Origin: Lachnospiraceae bacterium
GTDB lineage: Bacteria > Bacillota > Clostridia > Lachnospirales > Lachnospiraceae
DNA: 64,000 nt
Direction of reading: 5' to 3'
Assembly: GCA_910574865.1 (NCBI GenBank)
Contig: CAJTDN010000011.1
Location: 124,001 to 188,000 of the forward strand
Shown here: positions 43,011 to 52,418 of the stretch, in pieces
Position numbering within the stretch: the first letter of the stretch is position 1
Layout of the letters: each line of letters opens with the position of its first letter
The notes under the pieces: generated by a model
Databases searched by the model: none
The model's input: the letters and a program-made list of their open reading frames with translations, nothing else
Told to the model about the DNA's origin: nothing
Position numbers and translations under genes: made by a program

Positions 43011-44600
43011 TCACCATCTTCTGCCCGCCAGTATGAAGTAATCCTTATTATAAACCCGATTGTTTCGGGACATTTCCTCCAACATTTCATTCTGCCCGTT
43101 TGCCGCCGCGATAAAAATGACAACGTTTGCTTTTTGCAATGTTTTCTCCGGCGAATAAATCTCATAATCGAAAAACGTCCCTTTTCTTTTCGAATCTAAA
43201 AAGCCCTTGATTTGAACCTCCGGCATGAACGTTTCCACCAGTTCCTTTGCCACGACTCCGTATTTTCCTGTTCCCCAGATATAAAACTCCTTTATTCTTG
43301 CAACCGCCTCGTCAATCCTATACTTTATATGAAATATGTACCATAATTTTTGTGCGACTTTATCCGTGTCCGTAAAACGCGCCGCACTTTTCTTATAACA
43401 TGCCAGCATCGCCCCAAAACGAGCCCTTACTTCACTTATCCCGGTTAATTCTTCTATATGTCCCGCACTGTTTCTTTCCCCAAAATCTTCTAAAACATAT
43501 TGATAATAACGATTTAACTGCTCTTTTATCTTTTGCGGGGAATGGTTCTCCATGTATGTTTTTTCCGCTTCTTCTAAAATTCTTTTTATTACCCCGCTCC
43601 TGATATCTGCCGATAACTGAAGTATTTTCTCGCATAGCGCGTCTTCTGTGTGATTCCTCGTCAAATAGCCGTTTTTCCCATCCTCTATCACCTCCGGTAC
43701 GCCCCCGACCGGCGTGGAAATGACCACGAGCCCGTTTGCCAGCGCCTCCGATATCGCATTTGGATAAGATTCCCGCGTGCTCCCGCATATTAAAACGTCA
43801 TTTTGCGAATATTCCTCGTACATATCCGCGCAAAACCCTTTCACAATAACGTTCTCTTGCAAATCATGCTCTTCTATGTATCGCACGCACTCGCTTCCAT
43901 AGCCCCCGTCCGCATATCCGCACAACGTGAGTTTCCCGTGCACCCCCTGTCCCAACGCCTTGTGGAAACCCTTGATAACCGCTAATTGATTTTTTTCTTT
44001 GTAAATAGAACCCACGCAAATGAATCGCGGCATCTTACTTGGAAATAAGTTTTTTCTTTTTTTTCTTGCATTGACCACCGTCCTGATACATGTGGAATCC
44101 GTTTTCAAATAATGTTCCCACTTTTTTGCATAATACCATGAATCACATAAATGATAATGTGGGAATACATCCATATAGTTAATGCTGAAAAACTCCGGAA
44201 TTAGTGGATAGACATTCATAATATGGGGAATTTTCAATTCCCTCGCCACCAACTCCACGCATGGGTTTATTTGTACGGAATGTAAAATGTCCGGCTTGTA
44301 TAATGCAACCGCTTCCTTCATTTTCTCATAATTTTCGTCCATACAAACGATGTCAACATCCTCTGGTTGTGAACTGATTTGATAAGTCGACCATTTATAT
44401 TCAATCCCCGGATTCAGATATGCCCTCCCGTACTCCTCCTTCATCCCGCTTCCAAAGCAATCTGAAAAAAATATAACCACTTTATGCCCCATTTGCTTCA
44501 TAAGGACGGCCTGCCAAAACAACGTATTCGCCGCGCCTCCGAAACTCTTGCCATAGTCCAGGAAATACAATATCTTATATTTTTTTTCATCCATATCCAT
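43011..44600 (-). CDS. Family 4 glycosyltransferase with C-terminal adaptor
   Basis: A 529-residue enzyme. About 1-400 is a GT-B, group 1 transferase: FLDYGKSFGGAANTLFW near the start, FICVGSIYKEKNQLAVI for the donor domain, and ESYPNAISEALANGLVVIST with the E(x7)E motif. The end (about 435-529) is the adaptor (EFYIWGTGKYGVVAKEL, GFLDSKRKG). The ATG at 44600 overlaps the previous stop by one base (TGATG), which indicates translational coupling. Confidence 0.9.
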   Translation of the reverse strand: MDMDEKKYKILYFLDYGKSFGGAANTLFWQAVLMKQMGHKVVIFFSDCFGSGMKEEYGRAYLNPGIEYKWSTYQISSQPEDVDIVCMDENYEKMKEAVALYKPDILHSVQINPCVELVARELKIPHIMNVYPLIPEFFSINYMDVFPHYHLCDSWYYAKKWEHYLKTDSTCIRTVVNARKKRKNLFPSKMPRFICVGSIYKEKNQLAVIKGFHKALGQGVHGKLTLCGYADGGYGSECVRYIEEHDLQENVIVKGFCADMYEEYSQNDVLICGSTRESYPNAISEALANGLVVISTPVGGVPEVIEDGKNGYLTRNHTEDALCEKILQLSADIRSGVIKRILEEAEKTYMENHSPQKIKEQLNRYYQYVLEDFGERNSAGHIEELTGISEVRARFGAMLACYKKSAARFTDTDKVAQKLWYIFHIKYRIDEAVARIKEFYIWGTGKYGVVAKELVETFMPEVQIKGFLDSKRKGTFFDYEIYSPEKTLQKANVVIFIAAANGQNEMLEEMSRNNRVYNKDYFILAGRRW

Positions 44601-45718
44601 CAAGTCCCAATCTCCCTTTTGACGAACTTTTCAAAATATAGTACGGCCAACTCTTCTAAACTAACGCATTTCGATTGGTTTCCACCCATACTTTCAAGCT
44701 GTCTCCTGATTTCTTCCCCACCGTCTTTTACCGCTATCAGAACATAGGCGTCCATATCTTGTAATTTCTGCGGTTCAACCACCTTGACGCCCTCACATTC
44801 TGTATGCCACTTTTCTTCATCGTTATCAGAAAAACATAATACCTTTACGCCGTCTGCAAGTAGCATCCCCCGGCAACGCACGCCCCAGGTTCCCGCTCCA
44901 AAAATAATGATTTCCTTTACCTCTTCCCCCAAATATTGGCATAGCAGCTTGAACAGCAATCCGCTTTCACATCTTATATTCCGCCCGAAACATGCCCATT
45001 GATATTTCTTTTGTATGATTGGAAGTGCCTTGTCCTTATTTGGGCATTTTTCCACGTATTTCATTGATATCTCATATGCTTCATCCTCCATTTCCTTTTC
45101 TCTTATTGTACTTGTCCCGCCAAGCCTGAAATATGAAATCACATCATCCACGTACCCAAATTCTACTTGCCGGGAATACAAGTTCAGCAAAAAATCATAA
45201 TCAGAAGCTATTTTATATTGAGTATCAAACATACCAAATTTCTTATAAATGCCTCTTCTGACAAACACTGTCGGATGCGATACCGATAATTGATACCACA
45301 TGCTATCCAGTTCCCTTTCAAATCCCACCTTCACTTCTCCGTTTTGGAACACGATGGACACTTTTCCATATACCAATCCTGCTTTCGTTTGCTCAAAACA
45401 TTTTACGATTTTCTCCACCGCATTCTCGGCATACCAATCGTCGCTATTGATAATTCCTATAATTTCCCCCGTCGCCCTTTCAATGCCCTTGTTCATGGCG
45501 TCATAAATTCCATCATCCTTTTCACTGATAAAACAAGCGATGGAGTCCATGTATTTTTCCACGATTTTTTGCGTCCCGTCCGTGGATAGGCCGTCCACGA
45601 TAATATACTCGATATTCTTGTAGGTCTGCCGCAGCACGCTTTGTATTGTTTGCTCTATTGTCTTTACCCCATTGTAAACCACCGTTATAATGCTAACCTT
45701 ATACTTCTTCCCATCCAT
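44600..45718 (-). CDS. Family 2 glycosyltransferase with C-terminal adaptor
   Basis: A 372-residue enzyme. The WcaA-like GT-A domain is at about 1-230 (SIITVVYNGVKTIEQTIQSV, YIIVDGLSTDGTQKI, GIINSDDWY). The adaptor is at about 265-360 (EIIIFGAGTWGVRCRGM, CFSDNDEEKWH, EEIRRQLESMG). The start at 45718 follows AAGGGAG. It is coupled to the GT4 gene. Confidence 0.92.
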   Translation of the reverse strand: MDGKKYKVSIITVVYNGVKTIEQTIQSVLRQTYKNIEYIIVDGLSTDGTQKIVEKYMDSIACFISEKDDGIYDAMNKGIERATGEIIGIINSDDWYAENAVEKIVKCFEQTKAGLVYGKVSIVFQNGEVKVGFERELDSMWYQLSVSHPTVFVRRGIYKKFGMFDTQYKIASDYDFLLNLYSRQVEFGYVDDVISYFRLGGTSTIREKEMEDEAYEISMKYVEKCPNKDKALPIIQKKYQWACFGRNIRCESGLLFKLLCQYLGEEVKEIIIFGAGTWGVRCRGMLLADGVKVLCFSDNDEEKWHTECEGVKVVEPQKLQDMDAYVLIAVKDGGEEIRRQLESMGGNQSKCVSLEELAVLYFEKFVKREIGT

Positions 45719-45733
45719 CTTTCCCAACTCCCT

Positions 45734-46990
45734 TTAGCCCATATCCGCGCAAAAGAACCGCATGTCAATCCATTCATAGTTTACAAATTGCTTTTCCGCC
45801 AGCGTTTTTATAATCTCGTCTTTCATTCTGCCACCCGGAGTAATCAGCACGAGGGCGCTCGTTTTATAAGAATCATAACCTTCAATTTCCTTCACGGCAA
45901 ATCCTTCCATTTCAAAAGCGGTACCGTTTGCTTTTGACACCGCGATTCCTGCCACGTTCTTCATGCGATGCTTATAACAAGAAATTAATTTTTTTGTGTT
46001 TGCCCCGGCTCCATAAAGAATTACTGTTTTTTCACTTCCGAACACCTCGTCCAGTTTTTCTTTTGTGGCAGCCGCCTTGTCCCTATATTCCAACATTCTC
46101 TTTTGCGTAATCAGCCCGTCTTTGCCACGCCATCCCGTGTGTTCCACCACCTCGTTCACCTCTTGCACGACCTTGTCGAACTCCTCGTTTCCGCAAAATG
46201 CATACTGCCTGATATAAGGCATGTACTGCCTGACGAACGAATCGTAATTCTTTTCAAACATGCGTCGCAAATCATATTTAAAAATCACTTTCAATGTATC
46301 ACGAAACCCTCTTAAAATCTCCATACACAAATCCGCATTTATCTTCACTTGTTTGTAATTCACACGGTACTCATATATGGAATAATCCAACTCATAAAAC
46401 GCGCCTGCCATCCCTAGCGCCTTCACCGTGAACACCTGGTCCTCATATCTCCTATAACTGGCAAACCGTATGTCATTTCCTTTTATCAACTCCGTCTGAA
46501 ACAAAAACCTTGTATGCCCATATAAATAAAAATAGTTCTTCACGTCAATTATCTGATTCTGAGAATGCAATACATCCCCCTCGCCGGCTCGATACCCGCT
46601 TCCAACCACTCCGTTATTGTTTGTCAAAACATTACCGCCGCAAATCAGCACGTCATGCTCCTTTGTCGCCAGATACAATCTTTCCAGGCAATCCTCGCAA
46701 GGGTACTTGTCATCAGGATCCATAAACACCATGTATTCCCCGTTTGCAAGCGTGATTCCATAATTTCTGGCAGGTCCGACCCCTTGATTTTCCTGATAAC
46801 GCGTCACAAGATTATCATGTTTTTGCTTATATCTCTGTATAATGGATTGCGTGTCGTCCGTGGAGCCGTCATCAATTAAAACCACTTCCATGCCACGCAG
46901 CGTCTGGCCAAAAACGCTGTCCAGACACTCTTCCAAATAAGCCGCCGTATTATATGTGGCGATAATCACGCTGACCGTGCATGCACTCAT
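45734..46990 (-). CDS. Family 2 glycosyltransferase with C-terminal adaptor
   Basis: A 418-residue enzyme: VSVIIATYNTAAYLEECLDS, VLIDDGSTDDTQSII and FMDPDDKYPCEDCLE identify the GT-A domain. The last about 100 residues (TVILYGAGANTKKLIS, VAGIAVSKANG) are a more divergent adaptor without the usual DN pair. The start at 46990 follows AAAGGAAAA; the longer reading to 47104 adds an unlikely Met-rich leader. Confidence 0.9.
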   Translation of the reverse strand: MSACTVSVIIATYNTAAYLEECLDSVFGQTLRGMEVVLIDDGSTDDTQSIIQRYKQKHDNLVTRYQENQGVGPARNYGITLANGEYMVFMDPDDKYPCEDCLERLYLATKEHDVLICGGNVLTNNNGVVGSGYRAGEGDVLHSQNQIIDVKNYFYLYGHTRFLFQTELIKGNDIRFASYRRYEDQVFTVKALGMAGAFYELDYSIYEYRVNYKQVKINADLCMEILRGFRDTLKVIFKYDLRRMFEKNYDSFVRQYMPYIRQYAFCGNEEFDKVVQEVNEVVEHTGWRGKDGLITQKRMLEYRDKAAATKEKLDEVFGSEKTVILYGAGANTKKLISCYKHRMKNVAGIAVSKANGTAFEMEGFAVKEIEGYDSYKTSALVLITPGGRMKDEIIKTLAEKQFVNYEWIDMRFFCADMG

Positions 46991-47119
46991 TTTTCCTTTC
47001 ACCTTTCTTAAAAACCTATTAATAGAAAACAAGCAAAATGTTTGCGTTTTATTCATTTCCCACGCCGGATTCATACCGCAAAGCGGCATTTCGCCTTTGT
47101 GCATCCACGAATCACGGTG

Positions 47120-48112
47120 TCAAAGATTCGCCACGTACCACTCCACCGAGGCCTTTATCCCCCGCTCAAAATCCCATTCCGGCTCATATCCCAGCATCCT
47201 TCTCGCCTTGCCGATGTCCGCGTTCGAATGCCTGATGTCTCCCGCCCGCTCCAAGCCAAATCCAGGCTCTGGCGCCTTGCCGTTTTCCCCTTTTACATCC
47301 AACGCCTCCGCGAGCCGATAATAAACATCCAACAGATATTCTCTCCCTCCATACGCGATATTGAACGCCTCCCCGGCCGCCTCATGTCCCGCCAGGCAGG
47401 CTTTTAAGTTCGCCTCTATCACATTCTCAATATAGGTAAAGTCCCGGCTTTGCTTTCCATCCCCGTGAATCGTCGGTATTTCGCCGCTCAAAAGCTGCTT
47501 TATAAACTTCGGAATGACCGCCGCATAAGCCCCGTCGGGATTCTGTCTCCTGCCAAACACATTAAAGTAACGCAATCCATAGGTGTCCAAACCATAGTGG
47601 CGCGTATATTGCTTCGCCCATTCTTCATCAGCCCGCTTCGAAACCGCATAGGGCGACAATAAATTTCCCTCGCGCCCCTCTTGTTTGGGAAGGTGTTCTT
47701 CATCCCCATAAACGGATGAGCTACTCGCGTAGACGAACTTTTTCACGCCGTTTTGTCTGGCTGCCTCTAACATGTTCAAGGTTCCCGTAATATTGTTCGC
47801 ACAGTAAAAAAGAGGCATTTCGATACTTCTGGGCACGCTCCCCCACGCCGCCTGGTGCAGGACGAAGTCCACCCCCCCGCAGGCATCCATGCAGACTTGA
47901 AGGTTTTTCACGTCTCCTCTTACAAATTCATAGTTGCTATTTTCTGCGAACAAATCAATGTTCTCCTGTTTTCCCGTGGAAAGGTCATCCAAACACCTGA
48001 CCTTGTATCCCATGCGCAAAATTGCCTCGCAGAGGTTCGAGCCGATAAAGCCCGCCCCTCCCGTAACTAAAAACACGCTTTCCTTCGGAAACACACAATT
48101 CTCATAGCCCAT
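47120..48112 (-). CDS. tviC: UDP-N-acetylhexosamine 4-epimerase, TviC/WbpP type
   Basis: A 330-residue extended SDR: VTGGAGFIGSNLCEAIL at the N-terminus, HQAAWGSVPRSIE (characteristic of the WbpP/TviC group), YASSSSVYGDE and YAVSK with catalytic Tyr and Lys, and LRYFNVFGRRQNPDGAYAAV. It interconverts GlcNAc and GalNAc forms or their uronates on UDP. The dehydrogenase encoded next to it makes the pair equivalent to tviB-tviC. The start at 48112 follows GGGAGAG. Confidence 0.9.
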   Translation of the reverse strand: MGYENCVFPKESVFLVTGGAGFIGSNLCEAILRMGYKVRCLDDLSTGKQENIDLFAENSNYEFVRGDVKNLQVCMDACGGVDFVLHQAAWGSVPRSIEMPLFYCANNITGTLNMLEAARQNGVKKFVYASSSSVYGDEEHLPKQEGREGNLLSPYAVSKRADEEWAKQYTRHYGLDTYGLRYFNVFGRRQNPDGAYAAVIPKFIKQLLSGEIPTIHGDGKQSRDFTYIENVIEANLKACLAGHEAAGEAFNIAYGGREYLLDVYYRLAEALDVKGENGKAPEPGFGLERAGDIRHSNADIGKARRMLGYEPEWDFERGIKASVEWYVANL

Positions 48113-48192
48113 AATGACACTCTCCCATGACAAGATTCACAATCCTGATAATGAAAACTCCAACGCGATTATGATTACATGATTCTTCCTAA

Positions 48193-49509
48193 TCATAACC
48201 TCCAATAATGGTATCCCGCCGCTTCATATTCTTTCCTGTCAAACAATCCTTTCACGTCCAAAAGAACCCTCCCGCCTTCGCCAAACAGCCGGTTTACTTC
48301 CTCCATTTTAAGGCCGATAAACTCATCGTGCGCCACGGCCAAAATCACCGCGTCCATATCTTTGATTTCATCCATTCCCAGAAAACTTATCCCATATAAC
48401 CGTTTCGCTTCTTCTGCATCCGCCCTCGGATCGGCCACGCCCGGGGTAATTCCATACTCCCTCAGCTCCCTCACGATATCAATCACCTTCGTGTTCCTCG
48501 TGTCAGGACAGTTCTCCTTGAATGTAAATCCCAAAATTGCCACTCTTGCATTTTTCACGTTTTTATCCGCCGCAATCAGTGACTTGACACAATTCTCCGC
48601 CACGTATTTTCCCATGTCGTCGTTAATACGCCGTCCCGACAAAATGACTTGGCTGTGATAACCGAGCATTTCCGCCTTATAAGTGAGATAATATGGGTCG
48701 ATGCCGATGCAATGCCCGCCAACCAGCCCCGGATAGAAGTTCAAAAAATTCCATTTTGTTCCCGCCGCCGTAAGCACCGACTTGGTATCAATTCCCATTT
48801 TGTTAAAAATAATGGAAAGTTCGTTCATAAAGGCGATATTGACATCACGCTGCGAATTTTCAATCACTTTGGCGGCCTCGGCGACCTTGATACTCTCCGC
48901 CTTGTAAACCCCCGCTTCGACCACGAGTTCATACACCTTAGCCACGCATTCCAACGTCTCATCGTCCATCCCCGACACGATTTTCTTTATCGTCTCCAGC
49001 CTATGTACCTTGTCGCCCGGATTGATGCGCTCCGGACTATAACCAACCTTAAAATCCGCCCCGCATTTCAGCCCGCTCTCCCGCTCCAATATCGGAACGC
49101 AAACCTCCTCCGTCGCTCCCGGATATACCGTGGACTCGAACACGACGACGCTTCCTTTTGAAAGATTGCGTCCCAGCGTCTCCGATGCGCTTTGAACCGC
49201 TGACAAATCGGGGGTGTGGTCCTCGTTGACCGGGGTGGGAACCGCCACGATGTGAAATTTTGCCACCCCAAGCCTTGCCTCGTCCGTCGTAAACTCAACC
49301 GCGGTACTGCTGATTACTTCATTGCCCACCTCGTTTGTCGGGTCAATGCCGGCTTTATACAGCGCAACCTTCTGCTCGTTTAAATCGAACCCGATTACAC
49401 GAACCTTTTTGGCAAATGCCACCGCAATCGGCATCCCTACATAACCAAGCCCGATTACGGACAATGCTTCTTTTTTATTTAGAATGTCTCCATATAATCC
49501 CGTCTTCAT
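48193..49509 (-). CDS. tviB: UDP-sugar 6-dehydrogenase, TviB/WbpO type
   Basis: A 438-residue nucleotide-sugar dehydrogenase. It has [17 protein letters not shown] (NAD loop), [47 protein letters not shown], and [19 protein letters not shown] with the catalytic cysteine. The [10 protein letters not shown] form is that of the UDP-GlcNAc/GalNAc dehydrogenases WbpO/TviB rather than of Ugd. It should supply UDP-GalNAcA or UDP-GlcNAcA. The start follows GAGGAGAC. Confidence 0.93.
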   Translation of the reverse strand: MKTGLYGDILNKKEALSVIGLGYVGMPIAVAFAKKVRVIGFDLNEQKVALYKAGIDPTNEVGNEVISSTAVEFTTDEARLGVAKFHIVAVPTPVNEDHTPDLSAVQSASETLGRNLSKGSVVVFESTVYPGATEEVCVPILERESGLKCGADFKVGYSPERINPGDKVHRLETIKKIVSGMDDETLECVAKVYELVVEAGVYKAESIKVAEAAKVIENSQRDVNIAFMNELSIIFNKMGIDTKSVLTAAGTKWNFLNFYPGLVGGHCIGIDPYYLTYKAEMLGYHSQVILSGRRINDDMGKYVAENCVKSLIAADKNVKNARVAILGFTFKENCPDTRNTKVIDIVRELREYGITPGVADPRADAEEAKRLYGISFLGMDEIKDMDAVILAVAHDEFIGLKMEEVNRLFGEGGRVLLDVKGLFDRKEYEAAGYHYWRL

Positions 49510-49560
49510 TTTGTCTCCTCAAAAAACATCCGCCGGCTTTCTTATTTCCCAATAAAAAGC

Positions 49561-51039
49561 TCAGGACTCCATGTCAATACCAGACAAATATTCCAGCCAC
49601 CCCTTTGTCGGGATAAAATAGAACGTATCCTCCCCGCTTATCTGCGCAATCTCCTTGTCATACCGCCCCTCGTTGCTCTGCATGTAAAACGTGCTCCGCC
49701 CTTGACACCTAACCGCATGAGCCAGCACCGGAAAACTTTTCCACGCAAATCCCATCAGCTTCACGACAAAGAGGTCGAACACGACGGCGCTCTCCGAGAA
49801 CAAAATCCCGCCTACCTTTTTATAAGACGGCTCCAACGGTCCCTCACATTCCCCGCATGCCACCATGTCTCCAAAATGCAGTATTTTGCGCTGCTTGTGC
49901 TTTTGCATTATTCCATCCTTGTCGGCAAAACGGACGATATGGTTGACGTCCAGGATGGTTCGCCAAATCGTGTCATTGCCATGCCACATGCCGAACTTCT
50001 TCCGACCCGGCTCATACTTGTCCAGCTTGCGCCCAATCCTTCTGCTAAATTCATTCGCCATACTGGCAACGGCCTGGTAATCCTTTTTTATCGCCCAGTT
50101 TTTTATGTCATTCCCCGTACTGTTGAACCATTTCAGCATACCATGGCCGTCCGTATATTCATCGCCGCCCTTCCCCTTCGCCCCCTTCTGGTGGTGCGGC
50201 AAATATTCCTTTCGCGCGTTAATGCCAATCATGTTTTTCAAGGCTCCGGTATAGCCGGCAATCCGATGGGTTTTCGGCTTCACGACATTCACCACCACGT
50301 CCGCTTCCAGCACGGCGTCGCTGACTTTGTATTCATTATGATTCTTTCCATGGTGCGCGTATGTGTCTCGCCCCGCATAACCCGTCACACGAAATCCACA
50401 CGTTCTTGGCATCATTGCGAAAAAGGACTCCCTTTTCAAGTCAATCGTCTTACTTCCAAACTCCAATGCCTCGCGCTTCTCCTGGATAATCCTGCCCTCT
50501 TTTTTCGTATACGTCACTTCTCTTAAATCCGCCACTTGAACGGCAAGGGTATCCGTCGCCTTTCCCCGCAGATAACTTACCAGCCCGCCATAGCCCGTAT
50601 TTTGTAGGAGCAATTCAAAATCGCATCCTTGAATCGGGGCATCCGCCAGGATAATTTTCCCGCTTCCCCTCAACGCGATATACACATAGTCGAAAAGACA
50701 CCTTACGACCGACGGGTGCGTGACCAGGCAGTCCATTCCCCTTTCAAACTCCCTTTCTGCCGGATTATGGTGATTTACCATGTTCGGCTTCAACAATACC
50801 GTCTGCCCGGGGTGAATATATTTGCCCAGTGGATTCCAAGCCGCATTTCCTATATTGGAATCGTCCAACCGAAGAGCCGCAAACATATTTCGAACCGCCT
50901 CGTAGACTTTATTCTCCTCCTTTGCCCCGTCCGTCGTAACCAGGTCATCATGCGGATATTCGGGGTACTGCTCATGCGGGGGATAGGGAGAAATTTTCGG
51001 ATACTCCAGTCCGGCATCATAGTAAAAATAATTGTCCAT
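49561..51039 (-). CDS. DUF362 domain protein
   Basis: A 492-residue protein with the DUF362 pattern: GQTVLLKPNMVNHHNP (about 75-90), THPSVVRCLFDYV, KIILADAPIQGCDFE, and VVNVVKPKTHRIAGYTGALKNMIG. No 4Fe-4S ferredoxin cysteines are attached. DUF362 proteins recur in glycan loci, but their reaction is unknown to me. The start follows GGAGGTAAC. It is encoded between tviB-like and TupA-like genes, in the same direction. Confidence 0.85.
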   Translation of the reverse strand: MDNYFYYDAGLEYPKISPYPPHEQYPEYPHDDLVTTDGAKEENKVYEAVRNMFAALRLDDSNIGNAAWNPLGKYIHPGQTVLLKPNMVNHHNPAEREFERGMDCLVTHPSVVRCLFDYVYIALRGSGKIILADAPIQGCDFELLLQNTGYGGLVSYLRGKATDTLAVQVADLREVTYTKKEGRIIQEKREALEFGSKTIDLKRESFFAMMPRTCGFRVTGYAGRDTYAHHGKNHNEYKVSDAVLEADVVVNVVKPKTHRIAGYTGALKNMIGINARKEYLPHHQKGAKGKGGDEYTDGHGMLKWFNSTGNDIKNWAIKKDYQAVASMANEFSRRIGRKLDKYEPGRKKFGMWHGNDTIWRTILDVNHIVRFADKDGIMQKHKQRKILHFGDMVACGECEGPLEPSYKKVGGILFSESAVVFDLFVVKLMGFAWKSFPVLAHAVRCQGRSTFYMQSNEGRYDKEIAQISGEDTFYFIPTKGWLEYLSGIDMES

Positions 51040-51093
51040 GTTACCTCCGTGTCTGCCATCTCAAACATGGTGGCGATTCAAGCCGCCCGTCAG

Positions 51094-51234
51094 GAAACTC
51101 GTCCCAAGCTTCGCGGCAGCTCAATCCACCCGCCAGGATGCTCCTCCCAAGCTTCGCGGCAACTCAATCCACCCGCCAAGATGCTCCTCCCAAGCTTCGC
51201 GGCAACTCAATCCACCCGCCCAGCGTCTCGTCCC
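51094..51234. repeat. 43-bp tandem repeats at and beyond the end of the TupA-like gene
   Basis: CTCGTCCC or CTCCTCCC followed by AAGCTTCGCGGC recurs at 51098, 51141 and 51184, and a degenerate start of the unit lies at 51227. The exact period is 43 bp. The copies carry AACTCAATCCACCCGCC. The last full copy encodes the C-terminal residues of the TupA-like protein; the others lie downstream of its stop. Confidence 0.85.
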
Positions 51235-52399
51235 ATTCTTCGGGACTAAACTCTTCCATGCCGCCCCCGGGGAAAAACGTCATCTCCCCACAATACACCC
51301 GGCCATGGATTTCATAAAAGTCAACCCTGACAAAGGGGATTCCCTCGCTGAGTTTCCCCGCCAGCCTTATCATTAATTCTAAATTTTCAGGCTTTTCAAT
51401 TTTTTTCCCGCTGGCCGGATAATGTCGTTCAAAGTTTTGTTTTTTCCAATCCAAGTCAAAAAACGTGACCTTCAAGCCGTCCGGCTCGAACCGTTCCGTA
51501 CACGTAAATATCATTCGCGGTTTCCCGTTGAAGCACAAGAACTTGTAATCCGTCAAGTTTTCGGGTTCTTCCATGTATGGCTCCGCAATGATTTTTTTCT
51601 GAGCGTTTTTATAAGGCCACTCCCGCCCCATCCAAAAATAATTGACGCTAAGCGCGGCATCCAGCTTGCTCTTCGCCTTCTCATAATCCAGTTTTCCTTT
51701 ATCGTCAACCAACACCACGCTTCCGGAATCATGGGTACATTTCAGCACGAACCGTTCTGGCAATTTCTCAAACTCTATCCCGTCAAACCCATCCCAGACA
51801 CCCAGCAAGGGAATCACATATTCCTCTCCGATTTTGTCCGCGACATATTGCTTGGCGGCCAGCTTGTCCACCATCGTCGTGTAACGCGGATTATGGTCAT
51901 ATAATTTTAACCACTGAAGCTTTGCGTTGAAGGTTCGGGGTTGTTCAAAGTCCAACGCATACCCCGTCCGCTCCCTAAACCTGGGAGCCAGATATTCCCT
52001 GTCATCATACAACGCGTGATATCTTGCCTTTATTTTTGCATCCGCCTTGTCCACGCTCTCCAAAACTTGTGCCATGACGACGGAGTCAACCAGAAAAATG
52101 TCTTTCACTCCGTTTTCCCGCAACTGTGAAAAAATAGAATCACGATACCGGCTACCTACTGCTAAAAACACCTTGACATCATCCTTATTTTCATACAGAT
52201 ACTGCGGTTTCCTCACCCTGATGCCATCTTGTATCACGGTTCCCGGCACGACATGATTGTCACAATAAAAGTCAATCCGAATACCCGCCGCCCTTAGCAG
52301 GTCATACGCCAGACCTTTTCCGATTTTCCCCGCCCCGAAAATACAAGCTTCGCCAGGCCAATTTCTATAAAATTCTTCTAAATCTAAATAAGTTATCAT
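51164..52399 (-). CDS. Adaptor plus TupA-type ATP-grasp protein
   Basis: A 411-residue protein. The adaptor is at about 1-105 (ACIFGAGKIGKGLAYDLL, FYCDNHVVPGTVI, FSQLRENGVKDIF). About 140-400 matches TupA-like ATP-grasp proteins: KLQWLKLYDHNPRYTTMVDK, FVLKCTHDSGSVVLV, EPYMEEPENLTDYKFLCFNG, and VDFYEIHGRVYCGEMTFFPGGG. They ligate amino acids or similar groups to acidic glycans. The last dozen residues come from a 43-bp tandem repeat and are not typical of the family. Confidence 0.88.
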   Translation of the reverse strand: MITYLDLEEFYRNWPGEACIFGAGKIGKGLAYDLLRAAGIRIDFYCDNHVVPGTVIQDGIRVRKPQYLYENKDDVKVFLAVGSRYRDSIFSQLRENGVKDIFLVDSVVMAQVLESVDKADAKIKARYHALYDDREYLAPRFRERTGYALDFEQPRTFNAKLQWLKLYDHNPRYTTMVDKLAAKQYVADKIGEEYVIPLLGVWDGFDGIEFEKLPERFVLKCTHDSGSVVLVDDKGKLDYEKAKSKLDAALSVNYFWMGREWPYKNAQKKIIAEPYMEEPENLTDYKFLCFNGKPRMIFTCTERFEPDGLKVTFFDLDWKKQNFERHYPASGKKIEKPENLELMIRLAGKLSEGIPFVRVDFYEIHGRVYCGEMTFFPGGGMEEFSPEEWDETLGGWIELPRSLGGASWRVD

Positions 52400-52418
52400 T
52401 CTAAAATCCCTTATTGCA

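Noticed and set aside
51094-51234. Possible CRISPR or att-site array
   Set aside because: It is a plain 43-bp tandem repeat with no spacers and no integrase or cas gene nearby.
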